The notes beneath the pieces were generated by a model, which was not told the origin of the DNA, made no database searches, and saw nothing but the letters and a program-made list of their open reading frames with translations. Source: Marisa cornuarietis (lineage: Eukaryota > Mollusca > Gastropoda > Architaenioglossa > Ampullariidae). Taken from it: a stretch of DNA of 64,000 bases. Each line of letters starts with the position of its first letter. Position 1 is the stretch's first letter. Below, in pieces: positions 11,401-23,330 of the stretch. The stretch covers positions 8,369,501-8,433,500 of the forward strand of contig SMMW01000585.1 of the NCBI GenBank assembly GCA_004794655.1. The letters run 5' to 3'. The translations under genes and the position numbers were made by a program.

Positions 11401-13266
11401 AACACAAAAGCAGACATGAGCTTTTTGTTGGCAAAAGAGTTGGATGTTAACGACCAACCTGAATGGTTTGCGTTTTTTGCAAATATCGGTAGATATATGG
11501 GATATATATATGTGATATAATAATAACCTGTAAATTTCAGTCTCCAAAAACCATCCATTAATTAATTATCCGCGAGGAAAGTACACGATTTGCACCTGCG
11601 ATCAACGAGCACCGGTAACAGTGTGCTACATCACACCAGTGCACCATTCACAACACTGGCAGCCGTCAACACCAAACAGTGAGAGAAAATGAGCGACAGT
11701 TGGGATTATTCGTACGTTAAAGTCTGTATTTCTTGTGCTCAAGTAGCAGTTTACAGAACCACGAGAAATGCAAACTTTCAATGTCCGAATAACCCAAACT
11801 GTCGCTCATTCTCTCTGTTTGGTGTTGACTGCTGCCAGTGTTGTGAATGGTGCACTAGTGTGACGTAGTACACTGTTAGCGGCGCTTGTTGATCGTTAAG
11901 TGCGAATCACAGCGGAAAATTAATTAACGGATGGATTTTGGAGGCTAAAATTTACAGGTTAGTTTTATATCGCCTATATCTACCGATACATGCAAACATT
12001 GCAAATCATTCAGGTTGGTCTTTAATGATCCTGTGAAGCTTTAGGAAAATGACGAGCTTACAGACTGCACTGATGTGAAATTCAAAGGATAATGATGTGT
12101 CAATAATAACACCATTATTCCAGGTGGTCTGGGAGAGATATAAGTGGAGGTAGCAGAGGATGACACACAAATCAGTTTATTTGCAGAGGCTATTGGAAGA
12201 ACTTCAGTTTTGTCATCATCCATTTATCATTACAAGCATTTCAGATTCATACAAACACCACCTGCTAGAACTAGTATGTTTAAACAATTTTTAATTTGCA
12301 TTTTTTTTTTAACTATTTACCTGAAACACCTGTGCCTCCATGCCACCAACATGTTTGAGAATGCCTGAGAATGAACTCTCAAATACTTCGACTGTTTTCA
12401 CATGCTCGTAGAAAGTACACATCTCTGGGTCATCATTGCTACCAGTAAACAAAGGGTTGTCAACCAAGCAGTCCTCCAAGTAATAATCTGAAATAAGGAT
12501 CAGTGAAACTTCATTTGATACTGCCTACTTTCAAGAGATCGAGTTAAGTTCCAACCTGCCTAAAATTAATATATTCGATTACTTTTGACTTATAAAGGCA
12601 AAGATTATTTTTGTGGGTATTATTTTTAATTTTCGTTTTACATTTTCATGTCCGTTGTTCACCACAAATGGTTGCAAGTTTTAAAATACAAGATTTCCTT
12701 AATGTAGTTTTTAATATAGGCCTATCTCTGATATTGTGTTACAGCAGGCTGCGGTTACAAGTTGAAGCCGCTGTCATTTTAAAATCAGTGCAAATGAAAA
12801 AATAAGAAGTAACTTAGGTTTATATTTACGAAAAGATTACAGTGAGGTAGAAGCATTTCGCCTGTTAAACGGTACCATGTACATCGATGATATCATGAAT
12901 ACGAAGAGTGGCAAGACGACTATACCAAAACAGAGGGTAGAACAATGGATCGGCTAATTGAACAGCGTAGTCACGGACTTTATCGTTTTTTAATGCGATT
13001 GTACTAGCGACCACGACAGCTGCGAGAATGCAAGAAAATTTCAAAATGGACGTAGTGGATCTCATTATGATCCATAAACTGCGACCAACAAATTTCACGC
13101 GAGTGGATCTGCTTCTCGGAGTGATCTGTCTAATGTCTGTTGCCATAGCATTCTCAATACATGTGTTGATGTCATCGTCAGTAAGTCCCCATTGTTTTCC
13201 AAGGATTTTTAAATCGGCAACATTTTCGCGAAAGTATAAAAGGATCTCTGCTTCTTCCCTGTCCAT
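8441..13266 (-). CDS. C6orf89-like: C6orf89-like (bombesin receptor-activated protein) membrane protein, 6 exons, 366 aa
   Basis: Exons (minus): 13266-12876, 12487-12321, 10302-10124, 9526-9391, 9104-8972, 8535-8441 (TAA). All boundaries are GT-AG, phases match at every junction and the total is exactly 366 codons plus stop. Exon 1 starts MDREEAEI, continues as a helical N-terminal region and has one membrane segment at residues 73-92. Start Met at 13266 is preferred (AAGATGG context); an in-frame ATG at 13308 would add 14 residues. Exon 2 carries a DYYLEDC segment, exon 4 the diagnostic SSSQLIRKLFPKPKIFGP block, exon 5 GWGSRKAVLTP..C..Y..LDVVLHKGDV, exon 6 the C-terminus. From memory, this order follows the human protein (RSQMLRELFP; then Cys-rich LIPPFQC and EPGDIG; about 347 aa). 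The family is a poorly understood type II membrane protein of Golgi/cytoplasm. A LINE remnant and a foldback element lie in intron 2. Confidence 0.85.
10960..12230 (-). mobile_element. Decayed CR1/L2-like LINE fragment in intron 2
   Basis: Minus-strand reading in shifting frames shows, in order, DDDKTEVL (about 12220), WLGYCN (about 11390), ELHWLPV (about 11260) and STLKAFKFGLKTHLF (about 11000). This order matches the C-terminal half of CR1/L2-type reverse transcriptases, as in the copy at 18.3-19.4 kb. It has stops and frameshifts and is interrupted by the foldback element at 11451-12021. It is in the same orientation as the host gene. Confidence 0.8.
11451..12021. mobile_element. TTAA-flanked foldback element (piggyBac-type MITE candidate)
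   Basis: Two long inverted arms (about 11451-11700 and 11790-12021) begin with (C/A)GACCAACCTGAAT and are flanked by TTAA at 11447-11450 and 12022-12025. TTAA duplication is the hallmark of piggyBac-type transposition. The arms share further blocks: TATCGGTAGATATA, CCTGTAAATTT, ATTAATTAATT and a GTTTGGTGTTGAC block. There is no coding capacity. It split the LINE fragment, so it is younger than that insertion. A rearranged relative is at 57.1-57.3 kb. Confidence 0.85.
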
Positions 13267-13309
13267 CTTGTCTGTGTGCTGTGTAATGGGAGATAAGTGA
13301 AAAGACATA

Positions 13310-14390
13310 GTTTGAATGAGTTGTCTTTTCTAAGGTAAACCACGGACCAAAAGATATCAATCGGATCGATACTATTAGGATCGGGGATTGCGGAGGGAGG
13401 AGGGTGAGACCCATGCAGATAACTATTTCAGCTCTATTGCAGCACATGTTTCGTTCTATATTTCGAAAAATTCATTCTTATCAAACGTAAATGACATTAT
13501 TGTTAATGGACGGCTGTAGTTTTCCGCCCGCATTGTGGCACTGACTTCTTTTATCAAACTGAACTTCGGACAGCATCACGTCCACTTACTTTTTGCGTTT
13601 TGACTTCATTTGCCCTTAAGGCTATAGCGCATTTAAAATATAAAATAGTTTTGTGATTTTCACACGAATTTTGCTAATGTTTTTGATTCTGCTAAGTGTA
13701 CAGTGTTAACAAAATTAATGTATTTAATAACTTTTAAAATGAGTTTAATAAGTATTTTGATAATGGCATGCGTTTTTTTAACAAATACAAGAACATTTTA
13801 ATATTAATTTTCAGTTTTTTGTAATGGCTGAAATATTGTAACGTTCAATTTCTAGGATTTCTACCATTTTCACCACTTTTTACTTATTTGAAGGAAAGGG
13901 CTTCCACCTTGCGGTTATTGTATACGCTTTGGGGCGATGCCTCCAGAACAGGTCGTCGAAATCCGTGCGTCACGCCGACATTATTGGGATAAAAGTGAAT
14001 GTGGCGGGTGAAGTGGGGTAGGGCGGGGGTAAGGTGCTGAGGGAATGGTGCTTAACGCCGAGATAACAACTAAGCTTATATCACGGCTTAGTATCCGGTC
14101 CTATAAACAAGTGCCACGTGCAGAGAAAGCGTGGCCAAGACGAAATCTCAACCCGACATGCCAAGACAGAGACGGTCTGGTAACGCAACATTTAAACGCG
14201 ATAGTTGACTTGATTGGTTGTCCTGGATTCAGATCTCGTCGTAGGCACACTTTTTTTTAAATCTGGAGCCTGTTTACCTGATTGCCTGCACTATAACATA
14301 ATCTCAGTTGGTGTCACTATTTTCGCAGCATTAACGATATTTATTCATACCGTGACTGGTTCATGTTGGTCTACCGGTACTGGCGGTCGT
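13310..14390. other. Upstream region of C6orf89-like gene, no other gene seen
   Basis: The sequence is AT-rich with some CpG in 13900-14200. It probably contains the C6orf89-like promoter. No exon or repeat could be supported. Confidence 0.3.
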
Positions 14391-16330
14391 AGGGTAGGCA
14401 GAGAGGGACAACTGGACATAGTGGGTGTCAAGGCACGCTACTAAGGCCATTCTTGAGCGATGGCGAGATCCTTTATAGAAGGACCAGACCATCCTTAATA
14501 TTTTCAAGCCAATTCTTCCATTGTCAACCTTAGCGTCGACCCCCACAACCCACTCCCTTCAAAGTACCCCGAATGACGGTCTTAGTGTGTCGTCCTTGGT
14601 TTTAAATGGCCAAATGAGACCACCTTGGACTGCTTAACTGTTGCGAGAAGGGCCATTTCTCCACACATTCATTGGTTTGGGGTCCGGGTGGGAAATTTGG
14701 AGCATCCCTTTCAGACACTTGGTCTTAAATGCCTGTCCTCATCTCCGTATCAACCAGAGTCCATGTCCCACAGCAGGAATGGAAATAGGAAGGACTTGTA
14801 CAGTCTATAGTTGCTAGTAAACCTGATGACACAGCTGCGCCATATCCTGTCCAGTTTGACTATTTACTGCTGTCCATGGGGCAATCCTGGTGTGGACGTC
14901 GGCAGAAGAGCTGCTGTCTTTTGAAATGGTGGTTTCAAGTGCACTCCGTTCATATAGATCTTTACTTGGCCGCTGGTCATGTACCATGAAATTTACCATG
15001 CTCTTGTCAGTCCAGGTCTTTATTTCATTCCTTCATTCGCATTGTCTGTCAGTTTATGCGCAAAGACTTGCAGTTTGTTGGTGCCTGCCATCATATTGGT
15101 GTCTGCAAAGTGTAGGTAAGTGCAAAGTATATGGGCCTCCCACCGATGGAAATGGAGGTTTGATGGTCGTGTCGGGTCTCTCACACAGCCACAACGTTCT
15201 ACGTTTGACCAGCACATGCGATAGGGGCCATCCTCGACAGATGCCCGCTATTGTGCGAAAGAAAGCTTCGATTTGGTTATCCAGTAACGCTGCGCTCATT
15301 GAGCTCTTGTACAACGCTTCGATAAGAGGCTCTGTTTGATGTTGAATTTTTGCATCACACACGAAACCCCGTTTGCCAGACTTGTGTCAAATGTCTTTTT
15401 TAAAGTTGACAAATTCATGGACGAGATTCCGTTGTTGCTATATAAATGTGTTGCCAGAGGCGTCAGTTGAAGATCGGTCAGCTGTGCTTTTTCTTGGTCG
15501 GAAGCCATCGTCTTCTGTTCTTCATCATTTTTCAACGGAAATGTAGATCCGATTCTGGATAACGTACTTTCAGCATGACTTTGCCTGAGTAGGTAATTAG
15601 GCTTATGGGTCTGTAGTCTGTAGTCTGTAGACACTGTCCTGTGTCTACTGATTACTGTGTTTTTTCTTCGGAAGGGGTATGACTAGTGATTACTTTCATC
15701 TTTTAGGCCATTCCTTGCGTTCCAGATTCTTTGGTACAGAACAGTAAGGGTCTTTATTGTTTTTTTTAAATTATCAATCCTGCTTTGAGCAAGTCAGCTG
15801 GGAAGTCGTCAATGCCACGTAACTTCCCTCTCCTTCTACTATCGCTCTCTCGACGTCTTCCTGTAGAACTGGTAGTTCTGCAGGGTCGTTGGTTCAAGTC
15901 TGTATAGTTGGTTTAGAGGATGTTAGCGTCTCTCCTCAGTTGGAAGTTGTACAATGTACATGTTGTAATATTCAGTCCATTGATTTAGTACAGCAAGTCT
16001 TTCAATGAAAAGGTGGTCATCACTGTCGTTGATGACTGGACGTCTTATGCTGATATAACTTGGTGAGGGTCTTCAGTAAGTGGTAGCCCTTTTTTGCTGT
16101 AATTTCGTGACATTCCCCTATCCTCGATCCAGTTTTCTTTAGCTGCCTTTATTCCCTTCCTGATATCGCAATTCACTTTGTATTTGGAAGCTGCGTTGGG
16201 GCTGCTTTTTTTCCTTCCTTCAAGGTCTTCATTTGGAGACAGAATTCTAGGTTGTCATTTGTGACTTAGGGTTGTTTCTTCCTCATTTGTCGCCTTTGAG
16301 AGACCCTGGGCTGTTGAAAGTAGAACCTCT
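14390..16330 (-). mobile_element. Decayed RTE-like non-LTR retrotransposon
   Basis: Minus-strand translation in broken frames gives the expected domain order. Near 15830 are PVLQEDVERAI and KLRGIDDFPADLLKAG (finger region). Near 15400 is a degraded palm with the order FDTSLA...MQKFNIKQSLL. Near 15150 is TISIGGRPI followed by MMAGTNKLQVFAHKLTD, which is the region after the catalytic box. Near 14430-14560 is a C-terminal FGH...GYFEG...WSGPSIKDLAIAQEW segment. Stops and shifts throughout make it inactive. The match is to the reverse transcriptase often mis-annotated as craniofacial development protein 2-like. Confidence 0.8.
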
Positions 16331-18250
16331 ATGATGTTTCCAGAGAGGGTCTACATCACAGTCCACCATGTTTAGGGTGGCGAATTTACCTCCAGCTTGG
16401 GCCAGCAGATTTCGGCAACGTCTTGGTCCTGCGGCTTCTCCAAATAATCAAGGCGATTGTTTTTTTAGCAATACTTCATCTTCAACTCCAGGCTCGTTAG
16501 GACAATGCTATGGTCACTACCTACGTCGGCTCCTGGGTGTGACTGTTCTGACTTTATTGACGTTGGGTTTGAACAGTCTTGAGAATGAGCGATTTACTAC
16601 CGCGCTATCGAACCGATTTGAGATGGCGATGGTGGCTATACATCAAAGGGGAAAAAAAGTCTACTACGCAGAGCAAATAACGATGCACCTCTAGTCTGCT
16701 AGGTAGAGCAAACTTGGACAAGGTCGTAATTTGAGACAGTGTGAGAGCTAAGTACAGAGACAGGGAGGGGAGAGTGCGAGAGTTGCGTTGCGACTGACAC
16801 CGCTGTAGTTTTTATCTCCAGCCTCATAACAAAAGCTCAGTAGCGCCTCTCGCTTTTCCCACCTTCTTTGAGGTGGTCCGCTCGAATTATATACGCTGAC
16901 AATCACCAGAGCGACGCCAGAAACCACGGCTAGTATACTACAATATGCACCTATGGGTTACTAGCTGATTAGGGGTGGCCATGACCTTGGTTTTAATTCT
17001 GACCTGTGTGGAAAATAGAGGGATATCATTTTGGATAGTGCTAGCTTACTGAGATCAAGAAGGATGTTGTAGTCAAGAAGGATGCAGTAGTCGGGGCTGG
17101 GGCGGCTTAAGCTGTTCTGTTGTTTAATGAAATCACTGTCCCAATACTTATCTCCCTTTCCGATGTTTTTAGGCGATTTGAAGTTGGTATACAACATAAA
17201 AGAACAACTGTAAATACATTTGATCGTTTTCGGTACTAAGAGCTGGACTACCAAAACTAAAGGAACGCTTAGCCCAGTAGCCGGTTCGATACCCGGGAGA
17301 CGCATCGTACTTTTTTCAATTGAATGGGTTCCTGACTCCTTAGAGGGTTGGGGAAGGTAATGCAGCGAGAAGAGGAGATAGACACCGTCCTCACAAAATG
17401 ATGGCTCCGAAAAAAGTACTGGCTCTAGCACCTCCCTCCCTAATAATTTTTGTTTAATGTGGACTAAGTTAACTTTAATTGTAACAGAGTAGGACGAGGG
17501 TAGCTTGTCCTGTCACTCCACAATAAACCAAACAACACTGTCTTGGGTTCAGGCTTTACTTGTATTACTTGTACGCCAGAGGATAGGTCCGACTAAGGCG
17601 AAAGCTTGCACATCTGATACACGTCCTCCCAAGTGCTTAGTGGGGCGATGCTCCCACCTCTGCGCTCTACATACAACTCTCTACCACTGCCCTGTCTTCT
17701 CCCTTTTCCCACACACATTTCTTCCAACGATCCTCCTTCTTTCCAATCTCATTCTCTCATGTCACACATCTTTTGACATTATCCATACGCATTCAGATAA
17801 CCTGACGTCATTCACGCGCGCGCGCGCTCTCTCTCTATCCTTGTGCGTGCGTGTGTGTATATGTGTGTGCGTGTGTGTGTGAAATGCATGTCCTACCCCA
17901 TACATATAATGATGTCACGAGCCATTTTAAATGCACGAGACAGTAAATGTTGGCAAAGTCAATGGAATGACGTTTCGTGCAGAACAACCAAGATCTAAAT
18001 CTAAATCGGTTATAAGCTCACTAGAGAATGTTTCACAGTCGCTGACAACGGAAGTGGAGTTTCTCATTTATATTCGGACAGCTCTTTTATTCAAGTTTTA
18101 AAAAAAACTAGCACTGGTTGTCAAGTATGCGCTGAGAGAAAAGGTTAATAAAATAAGAGCAGTGCAGAGTTGGAAGATAGAGTAGAAAGAAAAAAAAACC
18201 ATCTAACAAGAACTGCAGTTATGGTTACGGGAATACTAATTTCGCAGGTA
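16330..18250. other. Non-coding interval with SINE-like remnant
   Basis: No gene is recognised. At 17282-17293 GGTTCGATACCC resembles a tRNA B-box, and the sequence after it (to about 17430) has the feel of a tRNA-derived SINE body, but a properly spaced A-box is missing. The other open frames here have no domain. Confidence 0.3.
17815..17880. repeat. Compound microsatellite (CG)n-(CT)n-(GT)n
   Basis: Alternating CG, CT and GT tracts run together. The CG/GT parts are alternating purine-pyrimidine and could adopt Z-DNA. Confidence 0.85.
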
Positions 18251-19450
18251 TCCATTCAAAAGAAGGCTCATTGCGCAGCAAAAACAGAAGAGAAGAAAAA
18301 AATAAATAAAACAACAGGAAAGTAAAAAATAATAAAAACAGAAATGGTGCTAGGTTGTTTAAGTCTGTCGTAAGTAAACAAATGAGTCTTCAGTCTTTTC
18401 CGAAACATGGTTGCTGAGGTGATGGTGGAGAGCGACGATGGCAGAGCATTCCACAGCTTAGGTGCCGCGTTTTTGAAGGCCAGTGCGCTTCTTGTTTGTG
18501 TCTTCCACTGCTGGGAGACAGAAGCGTGACTGGGAGCCAGAGCGCAGACCACGTGACGGCTGGTAAGGAGGAACTACCTTTTGTAAGTAGTCAGGAGCAG
18601 TTTTGAACATGCAGGACTGTGCATTCGAAAGCACTTTGTGATCAATGCGCTTGTTCACTGGGAGCCAGTGAAGGCTCTGTAGGAATAGTAGGATAGGGGT
18701 GATGTGCTCAGTGGATGACTTTGCACGGGTTACAATCCTGGAGGCTGTGTTTTGAACTCTTTGGAGTCGATCTAACTGCGTAGCAGGTATACCCCACAAT
18801 GCACTATTGCAGTAGCCCAATCTTGATATGATGGTAGCCACAGCAAGTGAGTTGGCAGAAGCCTGAGTCAGCATGGGCCGTAATCTACCTAAAGTCCTCA
18901 AAAAGTAGTAGGATTTTGCTACGAAAGAGCTAACATGGTTGCACATGGAGAGCTCTGCATCAATAAAGAGCCCTAGGTCCCGTACACAGTCAGTAAAGGC
19001 TATGGAGGCGTCACCGACCTGCACATCACTAATGCCAATCTGCTCCCGTCTGGCCTTGGGGCCGCACAGTAACGCTTCTGTCTTGTCGTCGTTGAGCTTA
19101 AGACGATTCCTGGTCATCCAGGCCTTCATCGCAACACAGCAAGATTCAAGTCGTTGAAGTGCAATCCTAGCCACTGCTGGTTCAGCGAGAAAACTGTTGA
19201 GTATCTGTGTGTCATCAGCAAAGAACTGACGTCCCATCTGAAAACGTTCAATTACCCGTCCAAGCTGTGAAGTGTATACCGAAAATAGTAAAGGACCCAG
19301 AACGGATCCCTGTGGCACGCCACACACCAGAGGAACTGCCTCAGAGCTTGCAGAGCCGACAATCACTCTCTGAGATCTATCAGCAAGATAGGAGTCAATC
19401 CACTGCAGCGCAGCGCCCTCGATAACAGACAACCATCCTCCACTGATTTT
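18250..19450 (-). mobile_element. 5'-truncated CR1/L2-like LINE, frameshifted
   Basis: The minus-strand frame shows GVPQGSVLGPLLFSVY followed by the catalytic FADD box near 19215, LNDDKTE, SRLGYCNS, LHWLPV and a conserved tail. Similarity to reverse transcriptase begins only about residue 70 of the frame (near 19440), so the 5' half is missing. Near 18500 the frame shifts and the family's C-terminal block (AAPKLWNALPSSL then FRKRLKTHLF) continues in another frame to about 18350. It is therefore inactive. It is better preserved than the copy at 10.9-12.2 kb. Confidence 0.88.
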
Positions 19451-20760
19451 TACCGGCCACACCTCTCCATCAAGCTCCAAATTGGTCAATTGGACCCATG
19501 CTAGACAGGCAGCCAGCCCAACGTTTATCTTGTTCCCTGCGTGAAGCCTTGAGGCATGAGGTGTGAACACAGACGACACATGTGGCTCGGACCAGGTACG
19601 ACACTCTGCAACACCTACGACGCAAGCCAACAAGAAAGCTGGATTGTCCACCCGTAGACAGTGGGTAACGGACCTTGTTGGTCTATGTAAGGGAGGAAGT
19701 GACCTAAAAGAAGAAAGATTTGTATCTACAGACTACATGATGTATCTTTAATGATGCTACAGATATATACAACTATCAACGTAAGATATATCCTGTCAGC
19801 AATTATGTTTGAATATATTTTTCGATCTCAGCAGCAATAGGCTGTTACGGTGAATCAATCAGCAAATATGGCAATACGATCGCACACTTGGATATTGCTA
19901 GTGATATCGATGGTCTGGTCGAGTGGATTATCTCTGTAGCGCCTTCACCAAGCCATCTTCAGCACGCTGACGAGACCACGATCACGACAAACACCTTAAA
20001 GGGAATCAAAACAGAAATTACAGTCCCGAAGACCCAGACGACACTAGACAGAATGTCTAGCTTCAGATAGCCTAGTACCCGTATTCACAATCGGCGGTGA
20101 CCAGAAAAAAGTCCTGTCCTAAGACAGCAGCATATCAGTATCTCTAAACTGAAGAGCACATTGGACCGTAACCTCGCAACGCTTCCAGCCAAACCTGGGG
20201 TAACGTTAATTCTACTTCCGGTCCCAGTTTCAGACTCAGGCTTCCCATTAGTGATTTCAGAATTCTTGTATCGGCGTGAAACATCCTATGGATCCCTAAT
20301 GATGACCTCTAGAGAGGAATTCAGGTACTAGAGATTAGACACCCAGTTGAACATCAGACAAAGCGCTTGTTTCAAACTTGTCGCCTCGGGTGTCTCATAC
20401 AGTAAACCAAAAACAACAGTTTTAAAAAAATGTAGCCCCACCCTTGGGTAAGAGCGTTATTTTGTCTGTGGGCATGAGAGGCGGCGTGTCAAAAGAAGTC
20501 AAGAATGGCGAGGGCAGAGCCCCTAATCCTTACTTCTGCTTTCGCCAAATTTATGTCAGCGTCTGCTGAGACTTTTCCCTGCCAACAGCAGACGTTACCG
20601 AGCAGATATGTGTGTTAGCTAGCGATTCTATATCCATCCGAATAAGAAACAAAATAGCCAAGAGATAATTCAAATTCTAACGGAAAGCATACAGTAAACC
20701 TTAATGGGATGCAGTTTTATTGTTGTTCTTTTTGTAAAGCCTATGTAAAGATCAGTACAG
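19450..20760. other. Intergenic, no supported feature
   Basis: No exon structure, TIRs or tandem repeats could be supported. The short open frames are uninformative. Confidence 0.3.
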
Positions 20761-20761
20761 G

Positions 20762-21038
20762 ATACTATTTCCAAAAATCTGGGCGAATACTCATCTTTCG
20801 TTCTCGAGATACACGCTTTAAAAAAAATCACAATGCAACAACACAAGCATCAGGATAATATATAGATACATTTATATTGTCAAGGCATCAGCCAATGGGA
20901 GAGTTAGAACCATATGTTAATTAGGTGTAATAGGAACAACATGACCACGAGTGTAGTGACTTGTATCTTAAGAATGTAAGTAGGAAAGAGGTAGTCACTC
21001 TAATGTTGTGAAGTGGTATCTTACATTGAGCTTTATCT
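20762..21038 (+). repeat. Dispersed repeat R2, copy 1
   Basis: It aligns along its length with 51568-51811 in the same orientation. Shared blocks are TTCTCGAGATACAC, a TATTGTCAAGGC / CATTGTCAAAGC block followed by CCAATGGGAGAG / GCAATGGGGGAG, and a terminal TTTATCT. Part of it also resembles the repeat at 25034-25218. The class is unknown and there is no coding capacity. Confidence 0.65.
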
Positions 21039-21329
21039 ATAGTCATGATAAAAACATGCACTTCACTTGATCTTTAACGAGCAAGATCGGTCGAAGGTTT
21101 ATATCATCCAAGCAATAGCAGATTATTCGTATAATTTTTTTAGTCATCCATCCTCACCTTTTGTCACAGCTGCTACTGTTGTACCTGTTGCTGCTGTTGA
21201 GGAGGTGCAGGAAATCTGCCTACCGTTCAACCTAATGTCATCTTTTGTAATCATTCAGCGTCAGCTGGCGTTTGGCCATCATGGACATATATGCAGGTCG
21301 TAACAAAACAGATGTTGTTCTCGGTCGCC

Positions 21330-23330
21330 TATTTTTGTCATACTTGGAGGCCACCTTTCGAGACAAAACTGGCAGTCATTTGCAAAGCATCCACAGGTCC
21401 GTACAACTTGTTCGTGTCGAGGGGCACCGGTGACGGCCGCATCTTCGCCGTCAGTTCCAGGAGGAGCCTACACTTCTGTAGTATATGCTCTGTGGTTTGT
21501 TCTGCGTCTCCACAGGAGCACATTGGGATGAGATCAGGTGGAGCTTGCGGTAAAGGTGGTGCTTTAGCCTGTTGCCCCCTGTCTTGAGGCGGAAAAGTAT
21601 TACTTGATTTGATCTGGACAGGTAATAGTAGCTGTCTAGTGGCTTGGGTGGCCTGTGCAAAAGCCTTGATGATAGTCTTCATCTTTGGTAGGCTGACCTT
21701 GTTTTCATCCTGCCTGGGTTCAGCTCCTAATCTGACCCTTCTGTCAGCCTGCTTGTTGCCTTCAGTACCACAGTGTGAGGGTATCCAATGCAGTACTGTT
21801 TTTAGGGCATTGGTACTTCTCAGTGCTGCTATCAGCCTAGGTAGCTGGTTATTCCAAGTGGCTTGGAACACCACTTTTAGGAACACCACTTGTGAGTCTG
21901 TGCTTGCTTTTCTGCTGACACTGTTCACTGCACAGATCAGGGCCTCAGCTTTGCTATGTAGTTGGTGTAGTGAAAGCCTGTTGGAATGGCTATCGTCTGC
22001 CTGTCTCCATCAGGGTACTGATGTATACCCCAGCTCCTCCATTTCGGATGGCGTTTGTCGCTGACCCGTCTGTGTAAGCCATGTATCCATGCTTCTTGGT
22101 GGTATTTTTCTTCTAGCACGGCAAGTGTGTTTTTTTATTTGCTTATATCACTGCTCGTCATTGACTGTGAACTGCGGAATCGTGGCGCAGATGGTAAAGC
22201 GATTCTCTGCCTCTTCCCATGGAGGAAGATCGGTAGAGTGGATCTAGTTCCCTACTTCTGCAGGCAGTTGTTTCTGGTGTTATCTCTGTAGTAGCAGTAG
22301 TGCCTGTGTCTCTTTCACGAAGCTTGTTCTTTTGAGTCTGCCTGAAGATAGTTGTTTGTCGGGCACTCATTAGAATAACAGTGGTTTTCAAACTTTTCCA
22401 GACGAGTACCACTTTCGAAAATTCGAACTGACCGAGTACCACCTCTCATCCCCACCCCGTACGAATATATATATATATATATACTAGTCTAGGACTTAGT
22501 CTTAGGTTCGCAGGTATTTAGTATATTACGATTTAGTCAGTAGTTAGTTAATTGTTAATATGATGATTTCTATATAATTGTCACAGGAAAAATCTTGTGA
22601 AAACACATTTCAAATGCTCAAAAATACGATCCCTTCTCCCTGATAGCACACAGCCGCTTAGTCTTGGTCCTGTTTGTTTACCTCAAGTATAAGGTCAGAT
22701 AAGTCTCGCTCACATCAAATCTTACGGGCCTCATACTGACAAACCTAACACGATCACTTGTCTCCGCGTCTAACAAACTTTTAACTGCTGGTGAACCGGT
22801 GGTCATAACACCCACAGACCCACGCACCTACCCACGGGATAAACGGAGTAAATATGCAGAGTACTATTAATCAGGATTACAAGGGTCTGGTTCCCAATAT
22901 TTTTGGCGCCCGCTTAATGACACTCCTGCCTCTGGGTTACGACATATGACCATATGCAAGGCTCCATCAACAGCAATGACAGCGAACATACACCCCCCGT
23001 AATATATATATACGCATTCTTTTATTTTGGAGCATGGTGCTCGCGTACCACCCGTCATACCGTCGCGTACCAGTAGTGGTACGCGTACCACAGTTTGAAA
23101 ACCTCTGCATTAGATGGCCTGTGCTGTGCTTATACGTGGTGGCTCGTACAAGTGCCTTACACTCTCTTCTTTTGCTTAGGTAAGGGATTGCTGTTATCCA
23201 CTCCATTTTTTATATTGGTGTTGTTTTCATGGCTCCAGTAATTATTCTTAGTGCTTGGTTCTGAACTTTGTCCGGGGTCTGTTGATGTGTCTTGGCTGGT
23301 CTTGGTATCCAAGCGCTTGACCCATATTGT
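21330..23330 (-). mobile_element. 5'-truncated LINE with RNase H domain (Jockey/I-like), interrupted
   Basis: The minus strand reads, in order: a post-palm segment with VQNQALRIITGAMKTTPI near 23250; KRRECKALVRATTYKHS near 23170; then, beyond an insertion, an RNase H domain starting AYTDGSATNAIRNGGAGVYI near 22075, an acidic DSQVVF segment, and HWIPSHCGTEGNKQAD near 21790; finally a Cys-rich CSCGDAEQTTEHIL tail near 21510. At least one frameshift lies between the YTDGSA and WIPSHC motifs. The upstream reverse transcriptase core is absent beyond an A/T tract at 23330. It is inactive. Confidence 0.85.
22379..23107. mobile_element. hAT-like non-autonomous transposon inside the LINE
   Basis: The ends are inverted: CAGTGGTTTTCAAACT on the left and the complement of CAGAGGTTTTCAAACT on the right (15 of 16). 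This is the well-known hAT/Charlie-type terminus. CATTAGA lies directly outside the right end (23108-23114) and also at 22368-22374, four bases outside the left end, a probable 8-bp target duplication with slight drift. Subterminal GTACCAC motifs recur near both ends. The interior includes an (AT)n run at about 22466 and no transposase. It splits the LINE coding region. Confidence 0.8.

Noticed and set aside
16961..17431. 156-codon minus-strand frame
   Set aside because: It covers the SINE-like remnant with the B-box-like motif; protein features are absent.
22180..22200. tRNA A-box-like GTGGCGCAGATGGTAAAGCG
   Set aside because: The minus strand here reads LINE coding sequence (PPWEEAENRFTICATIPQF) and there is no B-box at the right spacing.
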